From Clostridia bacterium (lineage in GTDB: Bacteria > Bacillota_A > Clostridia > Christensenellales > Aristaeellaceae): a DNA stretch of 50,067 nt. The position numbers and the translations under genes are program-made. Below the pieces are notes generated by a model. The model was not told the origin of the DNA. It did no database searches and worked only from the letters and a program-made list of their open reading frames with translations. Each line of letters begins with the position of its first letter. Positions within the stretch are counted from its first letter, which is position 1. Of the stretch, positions 31,692 to 40,099 are shown piece after piece. Where the stretch lies: NCBI GenBank assembly GCA_017509065.1, contig JAFWQM010000080.1, positions 1 to 50,067 on the forward strand, read 5' to 3'.

Positions 31692-32744
31692 TCAGTCCAG
31701 CAGGCTGGTCTGTTCCGCTTCCTGCACCTTTTCATTGAAGTTAGCGGGCGGCGTTTTTCCCAGATGTTCGTAGGCTAACGGCGTGCAGACGCGGCCCCGG
31801 GGCGTGCGCATGATGAAGCCGAGCTGCATGAGGTAGGGCTCATAAACGTCCTCGATGGTCACGGCGTCCTCGCCGGTCACAGCGGCCAGCGTATCCAAGC
31901 CGACCGGCCCGCCGCCGAATTTTTCCACCATGGCGGTGAGCACAGCCCGGTCGATGCGGTCAAGGCCCAGCCCGTCCACGTCCTGCATGTTCAGGCTGTC
32001 CCGCGCCACTTCGGCGGTGATGTGGCCGTCGGCCCGCACCTGGGCGTAGTCCCGCACGCGCTTCAAAAGCCGGTTGGCGATGCGTGGCGTGCCCCGGCTG
32101 CGGCGGGCGATTTCCATGATGCCGCCCTGATCGTAGGGCATCCCCAGGATGGCAGCGCTGCGGCCTACGATGCGGGAAAGCTCCTCCGGCGTGTACATTT
32201 CCAGGCGAAACACGATGCCGAAGCGGTCGCGCAGCGGCGCGGACAGGCGGCCCGCGCGCGTGGTCGCGCCGACCAGGGTGAACTTCGGCAGGTCAAGCCG
32301 CATGCTCCGCGCTGTCGGGCCCTTGCCGATCATGATGTCCAGGGCGTAATCCTCCATCGCGGGGTACAGCACTTCCTCCACGGCCCGGGACAGGCGGTGG
32401 ATTTCGTCGATGAACAGAATGTCCCCCTGGTTCAGGTTGGTCAGGATGGAGGCCAGGTCGCCGGGCCGCTCGATGGCGGGGCCGGACGTGACCCGGATGT
32501 TCTGCCCCATTTCCGCCGCCACGATGCAGGCCAGGGTGGTCTTGCCGAGGCCAGGCGGGCCGTACAGCAGAATATGATCCAGCGCGTCGTGGCGTTTGAG
32601 CGCCGCGCTGATATAGATTTGCAGGCTGCTTTTCACCTTTTCCTGGCCGATGTATTCCCGCAGGCTATGGGGACGGAGGGACACATCCAGGTCCTCATCC
32701 TCTTTCCGCATCCCGGTCATCACCAGGCGATCGTCGTTTGGCAC
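31692..32744 (-). CDS. ruvB: Holliday junction branch migration helicase RuvB
   Basis: RuvB (350 residues) is the hexameric AAA+ motor of the RuvAB complex. Walker [11 protein letters not shown] (61-70), Walker [11 protein letters not shown], sensor [19 protein letters not shown], arginine finger region and the C-terminal winged helix [10 protein letters not shown] are all present. A GTG start at 32744 is chosen for the AAGGAG 8 nt upstream. Between it and ruvA lies heptamer hairpin H3, so the two genes are not tightly coupled as they usually are. Confidence 0.97.
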   Translation of the reverse strand: MPNDDRLVMTGMRKEDEDLDVSLRPHSLREYIGQEKVKSSLQIYISAALKRHDALDHILLYGPPGLGKTTLACIVAAEMGQNIRVTSGPAIERPGDLASILTNLNQGDILFIDEIHRLSRAVEEVLYPAMEDYALDIMIGKGPTARSMRLDLPKFTLVGATTRAGRLSAPLRDRFGIVFRLEMYTPEELSRIVGRSAAILGMPYDQGGIMEIARRSRGTPRIANRLLKRVRDYAQVRADGHITAEVARDSLNMQDVDGLGLDRIDRAVLTAMVEKFGGGPVGLDTLAAVTGEDAVTIEDVYEPYLMQLGFIMRTPRGRVCTPLAYEHLGKTPPANFNEKVQEAEQTSLLD

Positions 32745-32777
32745 GTTTTTTCTCCTTAATACTTGTTGGCTAGGTGG

Positions 32778-32886
32778 TATAAGTTCTAAGTTCAAAGTTC
32801 TAAGGAAAATTTGTCATGAAACATTGGCCGTTTCTTATTGCAGGTATATAAAACTTAGAACTAAGAACTAAGAACTTAGAACTAAA
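32778..32886. repeat. H3 heptamer-array hairpin between ruvA and ruvB
   Basis: Left arm (32778-32804) and right arm (32850-32886) are inverted arrays of AGTTCTA/AGTTCTT heptamers. The 45-nt loop contains no gene. It occupies nearly the whole ruvA-ruvB gap, and its end lies 3 bp from the ruvA stop codon. Confidence 0.75.
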
Positions 32887-32889
32887 CAA

Positions 32890-33492
32890 TCAGAATCCTG
32901 CCATATTCCGAAGCGCCAGCCGCACCAGCTCGTTGGCGGAATCGCTCTGTCCCCGCACCTGGGAAACGGCTTTGGCGGCTTCGGCGGCAGTGTAGCCCAG
33001 GGCCTGGAGCGCGGCCAGGGCTTCCTGAGCGGCGTCCTCCTGGATGGGTGTAATGGGGCCGGTATTGGAAGGAACAAAGCTCAGGTCGCTTTCGTCCACC
33101 TTTTCCTTCAATTCCAGAGCGATGCGCTGGGCGGTTTTCTTGCCCACGCCGGGCGCGCGGGAGAGGGACGCGGTGTCCCCGGTCACGATGGCCAATGTCA
33201 AATCCCGAAGGGGCATGGCCCCTAAAATGCTCAGCGCCACCTTCGGCCCGATGCCGCTGACAGACTGGAGCCTGCTGAACATCCGCTTTTCCTCCTGAGA
33301 CGCAAAGCCGAACAGCTCCATGGCGTCCTCACGTACGGAAAGCAGCGTATATACTTTCATATTTTCCCCAATGGGCGGGGTTTCCTGCAGGGTATTCATG
33401 CTGACGCTCAGCAGATACCCCACCCCACCCACGTCGATCACCAGGCTGTTTTGGCCCTTCTCGGCCACTTTGCCGTTCAGGTATGCGTACAT
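32890..33492 (-). CDS. ruvA: Holliday junction DNA-binding protein RuvA
   Basis: RuvA (200 residues) forms the tetramer that holds the four-way junction and recruits RuvB. Domain I starts MYAYLNGKVAEKGQNSLVID; the two helix-hairpin-helix motifs are SVSGIGPKVALSIL and APGVGKKTAQRIALEL, and domain III (about 140-200) ends LVRLALRNM. AAGGAG precedes the ATG and also forms one arm of a hairpin, AAAAACTCC/GGAGTTTTT, which may lower initiation. Heptamer repeats lie on both sides (H3 and H4). Confidence 0.97.
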   Translation of the reverse strand: MYAYLNGKVAEKGQNSLVIDVGGVGYLLSVSMNTLQETPPIGENMKVYTLLSVREDAMELFGFASQEEKRMFSRLQSVSGIGPKVALSILGAMPLRDLTLAIVTGDTASLSRAPGVGKKTAQRIALELKEKVDESDLSFVPSNTGPITPIQEDAAQEALAALQALGYTAAEAAKAVSQVRGQSDSANELVRLALRNMAGF

Positions 33493-33518
33493 AAAAACTC
33501 CTTATAGGAGTTTTTTAG

Positions 33519-33640
33519 TTAGGAGTTAGGAGTGAGAAGTTAGGAGTTATATAGTGAATACTGTATTGTAGTCTAAATACGCGATATATCGAAGACCACT
33601 ATTAACTCCTCGCTCTTCGCTCCTCACTCCTTACTAAACG
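33519..33640. repeat. H4 heptamer-array hairpin between ruvC and ruvA
   Basis: Arms of AGTTAGG/AGTGAGA-type heptamers at 33519-33560 and about 33600-33640 pair imperfectly; the heptamer is nearly the same as in H2 at 13938. The loop, containing CGCGATATATCG, holds no gene. It is within the ruvCAB operon. Confidence 0.75.
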
Positions 33641-33650
33641 AACTCCACAA

Positions 33651-34145
33651 TTACTTCATCAAAAACTGTTCCTTCATCCTCCCCGACGCCGCGTGGGTCA
33701 AGGCGGCGGCGACGGCGTCGGCGGCGTCGTCCGGGCGGATGAGGGCGGGGAGGTTCAACAGCATCTTCACCATCTGCTGCACCTGCATTTTATCCGCTTT
33801 GCCGTAGCCCGTCACGGCCTGCTTGATCTGCATGGGGGTGTACTCGTACATGGGCAGGCCGCTGTCCGCGCAGGCGCATAGGGCCACGCCACGGGCGGCG
33901 GACACATTCATGGCGGTGGTGATGTTCTTGGCGAAAAACAGTTCTTCAAACACGATTTCTTCCGGCTGATACGTGATGATCAGCTCTTTCACGCCCAGAA
34001 AAATGGAATGCAGCCGCCGCTGGATGGGCATGTCCGGCGGCGTGATGACCGCTCCGCACTTTACCAACTGACTCCTGCTGCCTTCTGTGTCCAGCACACC
34101 CCAGCCCATGGTGGCCAGGCCCGGATCGATTCCCAAAATGCGCAT
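33651..34145 (-). CDS. ruvC: Crossover junction endodeoxyribonuclease RuvC
   Basis: RuvC (164 residues) cleaves Holliday junctions symmetrically. Catalytic acids are visible as Asp7 in ILGIDPG, Glu67/Glu68 in IVFEELFF and Asp140/Asp143 in RPDDAADAVAAALTH. The ATG at 34145 has GGGGGAA upstream; an in-frame extension to 34184 covers the promoter and is rejected. First gene of a ruvC-ruvA-ruvB operon, with a consensus promoter directly upstream. Confidence 0.96.
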   Translation of the reverse strand: MRILGIDPGLATMGWGVLDTEGSRSQLVKCGAVITPPDMPIQRRLHSIFLGVKELIITYQPEEIVFEELFFAKNITTAMNVSAARGVALCACADSGLPMYEYTPMQIKQAVTGYGKADKMQVQQMVKMLLNLPALIRPDDAADAVAAALTHAASGRMKEQFLMK

Positions 34146-34172
34146 ACGGTTCCCCCTTCTGATAACGGGTTT

Positions 34173-34201
34173 ATTATAGAACATGTGTGCGCTTTTGTCA
34201 A
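34173..34201 (-). promoter_or_regulatory. Consensus ruvCAB promoter with a LexA-like box in the spacer
   Basis: On the minus strand TTGACA (34196-34201), a 17-bp spacer and TATAAT (34173-34178) are perfect. On the plus strand the spacer begins GAACATGTGTGC, differing from the Gram-positive LexA half-sites GAAC-N4-GTTC by one base. That suggests SOS control of ruvCAB. Confidence 0.75.
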
Positions 34202-34304
34202 TTCAACCGCCTGCGTTTTCGTATTGTATTTTCCCGGTGTTTTGCTTGCGTTGCCAACGAAAGGGGGATAGAATGAAAACAGCATAAATGGAAGGAGAAA
34301 AAAC

Positions 34305-34856
34305 ATGCTGATCCGTTCCGCGAATTTGGAGGACGCGCCCGTCTTGCTGCGCATTTACGCGCCTTATGTTCAGGAGACCGCCGTCACCTTTGAGTACGAC
34401 GTACCCACAGAAGCGGAGTTTACGCGGCGCATATCGGAAACACTGAAAAACTATCCTTATCTGGTGCTGGAGGACGGGGGAGAGACGCTCGGCTACGCTT
34501 ACGCAGGCGCGTTCAAAGCCCGTGCCGCTTATGACTGGGCCGTGGAAACCACCATCTACCTGCGCCGGGATTGCCACGGAAAGGGGTACGGCAAGGCGCT
34601 GTACACTGCTTTGGAGGAAGAACTCAAGCGCCGCCATTTCCTGAACGCCTACGCCTGCATCACCTGGGCTGACCGGGAGGATGAATACCTGACGCACGCC
34701 AGCCCGCGGTTCCATGAGCATATGAGCTATCATCTTTGCGGCACGTTCCGCCAGTGCGGCTACAAATTCGGCCGCTGGTACGATATGATCTGGATGGAGA
34801 AGCATTTGGGAGCGCACGGGAAAAACCCGGAAGAAATCCTGCGGCAGCGAACGTAA
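34305..34856 (+). CDS. Phosphinothricin-type GNAT N-acetyltransferase
   Basis: A 183-residue GNAT enzyme of the PAT/MnaT subfamily. The start MLIRSANLEDAPVLLRIYAP, EYDVPTEAEFTRRI, and the acetyl-CoA loop RRDCHGKGYGKALYTALEEE are characteristic, as is the ending GYKFGRWYDMIWMEKHLG. Homologues acetylate phosphinothricin, methionine sulfoximine or methionine sulfone. GGAAGGAG precedes the ATG. It stands alone, divergent from ruvC and convergent with livF. Confidence 0.9.
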   Translation: MLIRSANLEDAPVLLRIYAPYVQETAVTFEYDVPTEAEFTRRISETLKNYPYLVLEDGGETLGYAYAGAFKARAAYDWAVETTIYLRRDCHGKGYGKALYTALEEELKRRHFLNAYACITWADREDEYLTHASPRFHEHMSYHLCGTFRQCGYKFGRWYDMIWMEKHLGAHGKNPEEILRQRT

Positions 34857-34900
34857 AGGAAAGAGTTTTCTTGTTTGATTATTCACCCAAAAACACTTTT

Positions 34901-34934
34901 GCCGGGGCTGTGTAAGCCCCGGCGTGTTGTTTTA
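34901..34934. terminator. Terminator between the GNAT gene and livF
   Basis: GCCGGGGCT and AGCCCCGGC form a 9-bp GC stem with a GTGTA loop, extended by AACAC/GTGTT and followed by TTGTTTTATTT on the plus strand. It can serve both convergent transcripts. Confidence 0.85.
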
Positions 34935-35651
34935 TTTCCCGCTTCTCGCTTTGCCGAGATACGCTTCCTTGACCTGCGGGTTGTCCAGCAGTTCTTTTCC
35001 GGTGCCATGCATAGTGATGGAGCCGGTTTCCAGTACGTAGGCGGAGTCGGCGATGCGCAGGGCGGCGTTGGCGTTCTGCTCCACCAGCAGGATGGTGATG
35101 CCCTCGTCGTGGAGGCGCTGGATGATCTTGAAAATGTCCCGGATGACCAGCGGGGCCAGGCCGAGAGACGGCTCGTCCATCATCATGAGCTTCGGCCGCA
35201 TCATCATGGCACGGCCCACGGCCAGCATCTGCTGCTCGCCGCCGGAGAGCGTGCCCGCCAGCTGCCAGGAGCGCTCCTGCAAACGCGGGAACATCTGATA
35301 CACGTGCTCGATGTCCGGGGTCAGGTCGTCCTTGCGCAGGTACGCGCCGACCTTCAAGTTTTCCAGTACCGTCAGGTTGGGGAACACCCGCCGCCCCTCG
35401 GGCACCATGCCGATGCCCTCGGACACGATCTTCTGGGGCGTCTGGCCGCTGATGACCTGGCCGTCATAGGTGATGGTGCCCTCCCGGATGGGCACCAAGC
35501 CGGAGATAGCGCGAAGGGTGGTGCTCTTGCCCGCGCCGTTGGCCCCGATGAGGGTCACGATCTCGCCCTTTTCCACGTTCAGGGAGATGCCCTTGATGGC
35601 CTCGATGCCGCCGTAGCTGACCTTCAAATCCTTGATGTATAGCAGGCTCAT
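34932..35651 (-). CDS. livF: Branched-chain amino-acid ABC transporter ATPase LivF
   Basis: A 239-residue ATPase. Walker A GANGAGKST (about 38-46), VPEGRRVFPNLTVLENLKVG (a LivF hallmark), signature LSGGEQQMLAVGRA, Walker B LMMMDEPSLGLAP and LVEQNANAAL are present. It overlaps livG by 4 bp and is the last gene of the livJHMGF operon. With LivG it powers import of leucine, isoleucine, valine or related compounds; exact specificity cannot be read. Confidence 0.95.
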   Translation of the reverse strand: MSLLYIKDLKVSYGGIEAIKGISLNVEKGEIVTLIGANGAGKSTTLRAISGLVPIREGTITYDGQVISGQTPQKIVSEGIGMVPEGRRVFPNLTVLENLKVGAYLRKDDLTPDIEHVYQMFPRLQERSWQLAGTLSGGEQQMLAVGRAMMMRPKLMMMDEPSLGLAPLVIRDIFKIIQRLHDEGITILLVEQNANAALRIADSAYVLETGSITMHGTGKELLDNPQVKEAYLGKARSGK

Positions 35652-36490
35652 TCGTCATTCCCTCCCAGATAGGCGTCGATGACCGCCTGATTGTTTTGGA
35701 TCTCCTCGGGGGTGCCTTCGGCAATCTGCTTGCCGAACTCGATCACGTAGATGCGGTCTGAAATGCCCATGACCAGGTCCATGTGGTGCTCGATGACGAA
35801 CACGGTCAGGTTGAAATCCTTCTTGATCTGCTGGATGAACTGGCCCAGCTCCAGCGTTTCCTGGGGGTTCATGCCCGCGGCGGGCTCGTCCAGCAGAAGC
35901 AGCGTCGGTTCCGTGGCTAAGGCGCGGGCGATTTCCAGGCGGCGCTGCTTGCCGTAGGGGAGAGAGGTGGCCTTTTCGCCCGCCACGTCGTCCAGGCCCA
36001 CGATGCGAAGCAGCTCCATGGCCTTTTCGCGGTTTTTCTTTTCTTCTTTATAGTTCAGCCGGAACATGGCGGTGAAGATGTTGCTGGTACGGCGCAGGTG
36101 CGTGGCAAGCAGCACGTTTTCAAAGGCCGTCTGGCTCTTGAAGAGGCGGATGTTCTGGAACGTGCGGGCGATGCCCATCTTCGTGATTTTGTCCGGGGTC
36201 ATAGCCACGTGCATGTTCTGGAACTTTTCCGGATCGCTGCCCGCGTACATGCGCTTCATTTTCCCGGTAGGATGGGCGGCGGCAATCACCTTATCGTGGA
36301 AATATACCGCGCCGTTGGTGGGCTCGTACACGCCGGTGACGCAGTTGAACGCCGTGGTCTTGCCCGCGCCGTTCGGGCCGATGAGGGCCACGATTTCGCC
36401 CTCGTCAATGCGCATGGAGAGATTATTGATGGCCACCACGCCGCCGAACTGCATCGTGATGTTTTCCAGGCGCAATACGTTTTCGCTCAT
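35648..36490 (-). CDS. livG: Branched-chain amino-acid ABC transporter ATPase LivG
   Basis: A 280-residue ATPase. Walker A GPNGAGKTTAFNCVTG (about 37-52), ARTFQNIRLFKSQTAFENVL, the signature region LPYGKQRRLEIARAL, Walker B LLLLDEPAAGMNP and FVIEHHMDLVMGISDRIYV fit LivG. A 20-residue segment with KMKRMYAGSDPEKF around 75-90 is longer than in E. coli LivG. It overlaps livM and livF by 4 bp each. AAAGGAGGG precedes the start. Confidence 0.95.
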   Translation of the reverse strand: MSENVLRLENITMQFGGVVAINNLSMRIDEGEIVALIGPNGAGKTTAFNCVTGVYEPTNGAVYFHDKVIAAAHPTGKMKRMYAGSDPEKFQNMHVAMTPDKITKMGIARTFQNIRLFKSQTAFENVLLATHLRRTSNIFTAMFRLNYKEEKKNREKAMELLRIVGLDDVAGEKATSLPYGKQRRLEIARALATEPTLLLLDEPAAGMNPQETLELGQFIQQIKKDFNLTVFVIEHHMDLVMGISDRIYVIEFGKQIAEGTPEEIQNNQAVIDAYLGGNDE

Positions 36491-37569
36491 TTCGCCGCCC
36501 TCCTTTCACGCTTGATTGCAGCAGTACCGATGTCCCACAGCTCCCGGTCGCCCATGATGCCGCGCCTAAAGAACAGCACCACGATCATGATGACCACGGA
36601 GAACACCACCATGCGGAAGCCGGAGCGCAGGAAGGGCACCTGGAAGGAGCCGATGAACATTTCATTGTCCAGGAACCTGAGCCACCATTCGCTGCACGCG
36701 ATATACAAGAAGGAGGCGATGACACTGCCGCTGACGGAACCCATGCCGCCAATGACCACCATCAACAGGATGTCGTAGGTCATAGCGGACTTGAAGGAGT
36801 TTGCCTGTACCGTGCCCTGGAACATGGCCAGCAGCGCGCCGCCGATGCCCGCGAAGAAGCAGGAAATCACAAAAGCCAGTTCCTTGTGGTGGAACAGGTT
36901 CACGCCCATGGCCTCCGCCGCCACTTCGTCGTCGCGGATGGCCTTGAAAGCGCGGCCATAGGTGGAGTTGATAATCAACAGTATTAGCCCGATACAGATG
37001 CCTGACACAATAAAGGGGAATAATACCGTCGTGCCCAAAATCTTCGTATTGGAGAAGGTTGGATAGGTTTTGAGCAGGTTGGAGCCGTTGGTGATCGGTC
37101 CCAAACTGTCCCACTGTACCACGGCGCGGATGATTTCCGCGAAGCCCAGGGTGGCGATGGCCAGGTAGTCGCTCTTTAATCTGAGCACCGGCAGGCCCAC
37201 AAGCGCGGCCAATATCGCCGCCACGATACCCGCCAGCAGCAGCGCCACCAGCAGGGGCAGTTCAAACTGGATGATGCCGCCATTGTAGTACTGGTATACG
37301 GCAGCATGACGTTTCAGCGGAATCGTGAACACCGCGTACACATACGCGCCGACCAGCATGAACCCGGACTGGCCCAGGGAGAACAGACCCGTAAAGCCGT
37401 TCAGCAGGTTCATGGAAACGGCGATGAGGGCATACACCGCGCCTTTTTTCAGCACGGTGATGAGCATGTTGTTTGCGCCCATCTGGGTTTCGGCGTACCA
37501 CGCGCCGACGTACAGCAGAGCGACCACGATCAGGCTGACGGTCAGCCGCGTCTTTGACATTTTCTTCAT
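36487..37569 (-). CDS. livM: Branched-chain amino-acid ABC transporter permease LivM
   Basis: A permease of about 360 residues with eight to ten predicted membrane helices. LivM features: AVSMNLLNGFTGLFSLGQSG, LPVLRLKSDYLAIATLGFAE and the loop GRAFKAIRDDEVAAEAMGVN that contacts the ATPase. The ATG at 37569 with GAGGTGG upstream is preferred over the GTG at 37578, which overlaps that site. It begins 10 bp after livH and overlaps livG by 4 bp. Confidence 0.94.
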   Translation of the reverse strand: MKKMSKTRLTVSLIVVALLYVGAWYAETQMGANNMLITVLKKGAVYALIAVSMNLLNGFTGLFSLGQSGFMLVGAYVYAVFTIPLKRHAAVYQYYNGGIIQFELPLLVALLLAGIVAAILAALVGLPVLRLKSDYLAIATLGFAEIIRAVVQWDSLGPITNGSNLLKTYPTFSNTKILGTTVLFPFIVSGICIGLILLIINSTYGRAFKAIRDDEVAAEAMGVNLFHHKELAFVISCFFAGIGGALLAMFQGTVQANSFKSAMTYDILLMVVIGGMGSVSGSVIASFLYIACSEWWLRFLDNEMFIGSFQVPFLRSGFRMVVFSVVIMIVVLFFRRGIMGDRELWDIGTAAIKRERRAAK

Positions 37570-37579
37570 CCCGGCCACC

Positions 37580-38458
37580 TCACACCTTCTCGGCGGTCTT
37601 TTCGCCGAACAGTCCCGTGGGCTTGAACAGCAGCACCACGATCAGCAGCGCGAAGGTAAAGGCGTCCGAAAACGCGGTGTACCCCGCCGCCTTGATCAGG
37701 TTTTCGCAGATACCGATGATGAACGCGCCGATCACCGCGCCGGGGATGGAGCCGATGCCGCCGAACACCGCCGCTACGAACGCCTTTAGGCCCGGCATCG
37801 CGCCCACCGTGGGCGTGACGGTGGAATAGTTCGTAAAGTACAGCATGGACCCTACCGCCGCGAGGCCCGAGCCGATCACGAACGTCATCGAAATGACCGA
37901 GTTGATGCGGATGCCCATGAGCTGGCTGGTTTCAAAATCGTGGCTCACAGCGCGCATCGCCATGCCGATCTTGGTGTGCTTGATCAGCAGCACCAGCGCC
38001 ACCACCAGCGCGATGGTCAGAATGGGGGTCACGATGGTGACCACCTTTGTGGACGCGGAGAAGATCATCACGTTGTCACTCAGCCACGGCAGCACGGGGT
38101 ACTGCTTCGCCAGGCCGCCGGTGACGTACCACATCAGGTTCTGCAGCAGGTACGACGCGCCGATGGCCGAGATCATGACGGACATGCGCGGGGCCGTGCG
38201 AAGGGGCTTGTACGCCACGCGCTCCAGGGTAAAGCCCAGCGCCACCGTCAGCACGATCACCAGGGGGATGGAAAACTGCATGGGCAGCGACGCGGTGAGA
38301 TACACCATAAAAAAGCCAGCCGCCGTGAAAATGTCGCCGTGGGCGAAGTTGATCAGGCGCAGGATGCCGTATACCATCGTGTACCCCACGGCGATCAGCG
38401 CGTACTGTCCGCCCACTGATATGCCTGCCAGGATATAGGGCAGGATTCTGTCAAACAT
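37580..38458 (-). CDS. livH: Branched-chain amino-acid ABC transporter permease LivH
   Basis: A 292-residue permease with about eight membrane helices: ILAGISVGGQYALIAVGYTM, GILRLINFAHGDIFTAAGFF, and the loop KIGMAMRAVSHDFETSQLMG are typical LivH sequence. The ATG at 38458 is preceded by AAAGGCGGA. The reading frame also runs upstream into repeat R1 copy e, but those codons (ASKERFPPVSPP) have no similarity. LivH is separated from the binding-protein gene by 230 bp holding a terminator-like hairpin and R1. Confidence 0.94.
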   Translation of the reverse strand: MFDRILPYILAGISVGGQYALIAVGYTMVYGILRLINFAHGDIFTAAGFFMVYLTASLPMQFSIPLVIVLTVALGFTLERVAYKPLRTAPRMSVMISAIGASYLLQNLMWYVTGGLAKQYPVLPWLSDNVMIFSASTKVVTIVTPILTIALVVALVLLIKHTKIGMAMRAVSHDFETSQLMGIRINSVISMTFVIGSGLAAVGSMLYFTNYSTVTPTVGAMPGLKAFVAAVFGGIGSIPGAVIGAFIIGICENLIKAAGYTAFSDAFTFALLIVVLLFKPTGLFGEKTAEKV

Positions 38459-38502
38459 GGGTCGATCCGCCTTTCGTAGTAGTGGATAAACCGGAGGAGA
38501 TA

Positions 38503-38569
38503 CTGGGGGAAACCGCTCTTTGGAGGCCAAAGAGCGGTTTCCCCCAGACCCCCTTCCGAGAAAGCCATA
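38503..38569 (-). repeat. R1 interspersed palindromic repeat, copy e (reverse orientation)
   Basis: Perfect 21-bp stem (38503-38523 with 38527-38547), loop AGG, with the R1 tail reading ACCCCCTTCCGAGAAAGCCA on the plus strand. It lies in the message between the binding-protein gene and livH, in the operon's own transcript. Confidence 0.85.
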
Positions 38570-38634
38570 AAGGATTTCGGACTTTTGCCATTTTGCGGAA
38601 TCTTTCGCTTATAAATGTCCTAAAATCAGGAAAA

Positions 38635-38659
38635 GAACCCGCGTTTTTGGCGCGGGTTC
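38635..38659 (-). terminator. Terminator or attenuator after the Liv binding-protein gene
   Basis: On the minus strand GAACCCGCG pairs with CGCGGGTTC and is followed by TTTTCC, 30 nt after the stop codon. The permease genes lie downstream, so partial termination would give more binding protein than permease. Confidence 0.8.
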
Positions 38660-38688
38660 ATTTACCCGATACGGGATTTATAACCGGA

Positions 38689-39858
38689 TTACAGGCCGGC
38701 GACGGTCTGGGTCTTGACGAAGTCGAAAGCGCCGGTTTCGGTGTTGGCCTTCTTGACGTAAGCCATATCCTTATTGGCGTCGCCGATGTCGTCGAAGGAG
38801 ATGGAGCCGGTCACAGCGCCTTCGTAAACGAGGGCGGGCAGCGCTTCGGCAATCGCCTTTGCGTCGATGGAGCCGGCAGCCTCGATGGCGGCCAGGGCCA
38901 CGTTGTAGCCGTCAAAGCCCAGCGCGGACACAGCAGCCACGATGTCGTTGCCGCCGTTGTTGGTCTTCTTGTCGGCGTTGGCGTTCAGCCAGGCCTTGAA
39001 GCCGGAAACGAATTCCGCGGCGGCAGCGCCGTCGTCGTTCTCGTCAAAGAAGGTGGACACGTACACTTCGATGTTCTTGCCCTTCGCGGCGTCCAGGATA
39101 ACGGAGGATTCCCAGGTGTCGCCCGCCAGCAGGGGGAAGCTGACGTTCAGGGAAGCGGCCTGGTCGATGATCAGTGAAGCATAGGTGGTGGCGCAGGGAG
39201 CGAACACAGCGTCACAGCCCGCGTTGATGGCGTTGTTGATGTAAGCGGTAAAGTCGCTGGTGCCTTCGGGGAAGGTTTCAGCGATCACTTCGCCGCCCAG
39301 GCCCTTGAAGGCGTCGGAGAAGAAGTGGCCCAGGCCGTTGCCGTAGTCTTCGCCCAGCATGGTGAGCACGTAAGCTTTCTTAGCGCCCAGGCTGTTGGCG
39401 AAGTTCGCCATCACGCTGCCCTGGAAGGGATCGAGGAAGCAGATGCGCCAGTAGTAGTCGCACAGGGTGGTCACAGAGGGGTTGGTGCAGGAAAGGCCGA
39501 TGGCGGGCACCTCAGCCGCCGCGAACACGTCGCCGCCGGCCATTGAAGCGCCGGAGCCGTAGGAGCCGAGCACCACGGAAACGCCCGCGCTGACCAGTTC
39601 CTGGGCCGCGGTGACGGCCTTGGAGGAGTCAGACTGGTTGTCCACGTTCACCAGCTGCACGGTATATTCCACGCCGCCCACGGTGACGGTGGGCCGCAGG
39701 CTGTGGGCATATTCCACGCCCAGCACTTCCTGCTTGCCGCCCGCGCCGTTGTCGCCGGAGGAGGGCTCAAACACGCCGATTTTCACGATGTTCTCCGCCA
39801 TGGCAAAAGCGGGAACCATCAGCATCAAAGCCAGAACCAGAGCGATAACCTTCTTCAT
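38689..39858 (-). CDS. livJ: Branched-chain amino-acid ABC transporter substrate-binding protein
   Basis: A 389-residue binding protein. Signal peptide about 1-21 (KKVIALVLALMLMVPAFAMA) with a signal peptidase I site and no lipobox cysteine. The mature protein starts ENIVKIGVFEPSSGDNGAGG and contains VLGSYGSGASMAGGDVFAAA, GEDYGNGLGHFFSDAFKGLG and FDGYNVALAAIEAAG, matching the Liv/amide-binding type I fold. GGAGATG lies upstream of the ATG. It is the first gene of the operon and likely the most abundant product, given the hairpins downstream. Confidence 0.95.
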   Translation of the reverse strand: MKKVIALVLALMLMVPAFAMAENIVKIGVFEPSSGDNGAGGKQEVLGVEYAHSLRPTVTVGGVEYTVQLVNVDNQSDSSKAVTAAQELVSAGVSVVLGSYGSGASMAGGDVFAAAEVPAIGLSCTNPSVTTLCDYYWRICFLDPFQGSVMANFANSLGAKKAYVLTMLGEDYGNGLGHFFSDAFKGLGGEVIAETFPEGTSDFTAYINNAINAGCDAVFAPCATTYASLIIDQAASLNVSFPLLAGDTWESSVILDAAKGKNIEVYVSTFFDENDDGAAAAEFVSGFKAWLNANADKKTNNGGNDIVAAVSALGFDGYNVALAAIEAAGSIDAKAIAEALPALVYEGAVTGSISFDDIGDANKDMAYVKKANTETGAFDFVKTQTVAGL

Positions 39859-39911
39859 GAATAATTCATCTCCATGTTTTATATTGCATCCGTCAGCGGA
39901 TACTGTGAGTT

Positions 39912-39940
39912 ATCATACCTTTTTTATTATAAATTTTCAA
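39912..39940 (-). promoter_or_regulatory. Promoter of the liv operon
   Basis: On the minus strand TTGAAA (39935-39940) and TATGAT (39912-39917) are 17 bp apart. The leader of about 45 nt contains the small hairpin ATCCG-CTGA-CGGAT. No riboswitch was recognised in 39859-40000. Confidence 0.7.
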
Positions 39941-40011
39941 GTGATAATACAGAAAAATGCAAAACAGATACAATCCGCGCCGGTTTTTTTGCTGATTATA
40001 CCGGAAATATC

Positions 40012-40040
40012 TTGTCATCCGGGCTTTTTTTGGCTATAAT
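40012..40040 (+). promoter_or_regulatory. Promoter of glnS
   Basis: TTGTCA (40012-40017), a 17-bp spacer and TATAAT (40035-40040). The leader is about 50 nt, with no T-box seen, unlike many aminoacyl-tRNA synthetase genes in Firmicutes. Confidence 0.75.
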
Positions 40041-40099
40041 GATGCAAGCGCCGGACGCGGCGCTGCATGAAGAAATGATTTAAGAAGGAGGCCAGACGC

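Noticed and set aside
7555..33640. Heptamer arrays considered as CRISPR or VNTR
   Set aside because: Units are 7 bp without spacers and arranged as inverted arms; no cas genes are present.
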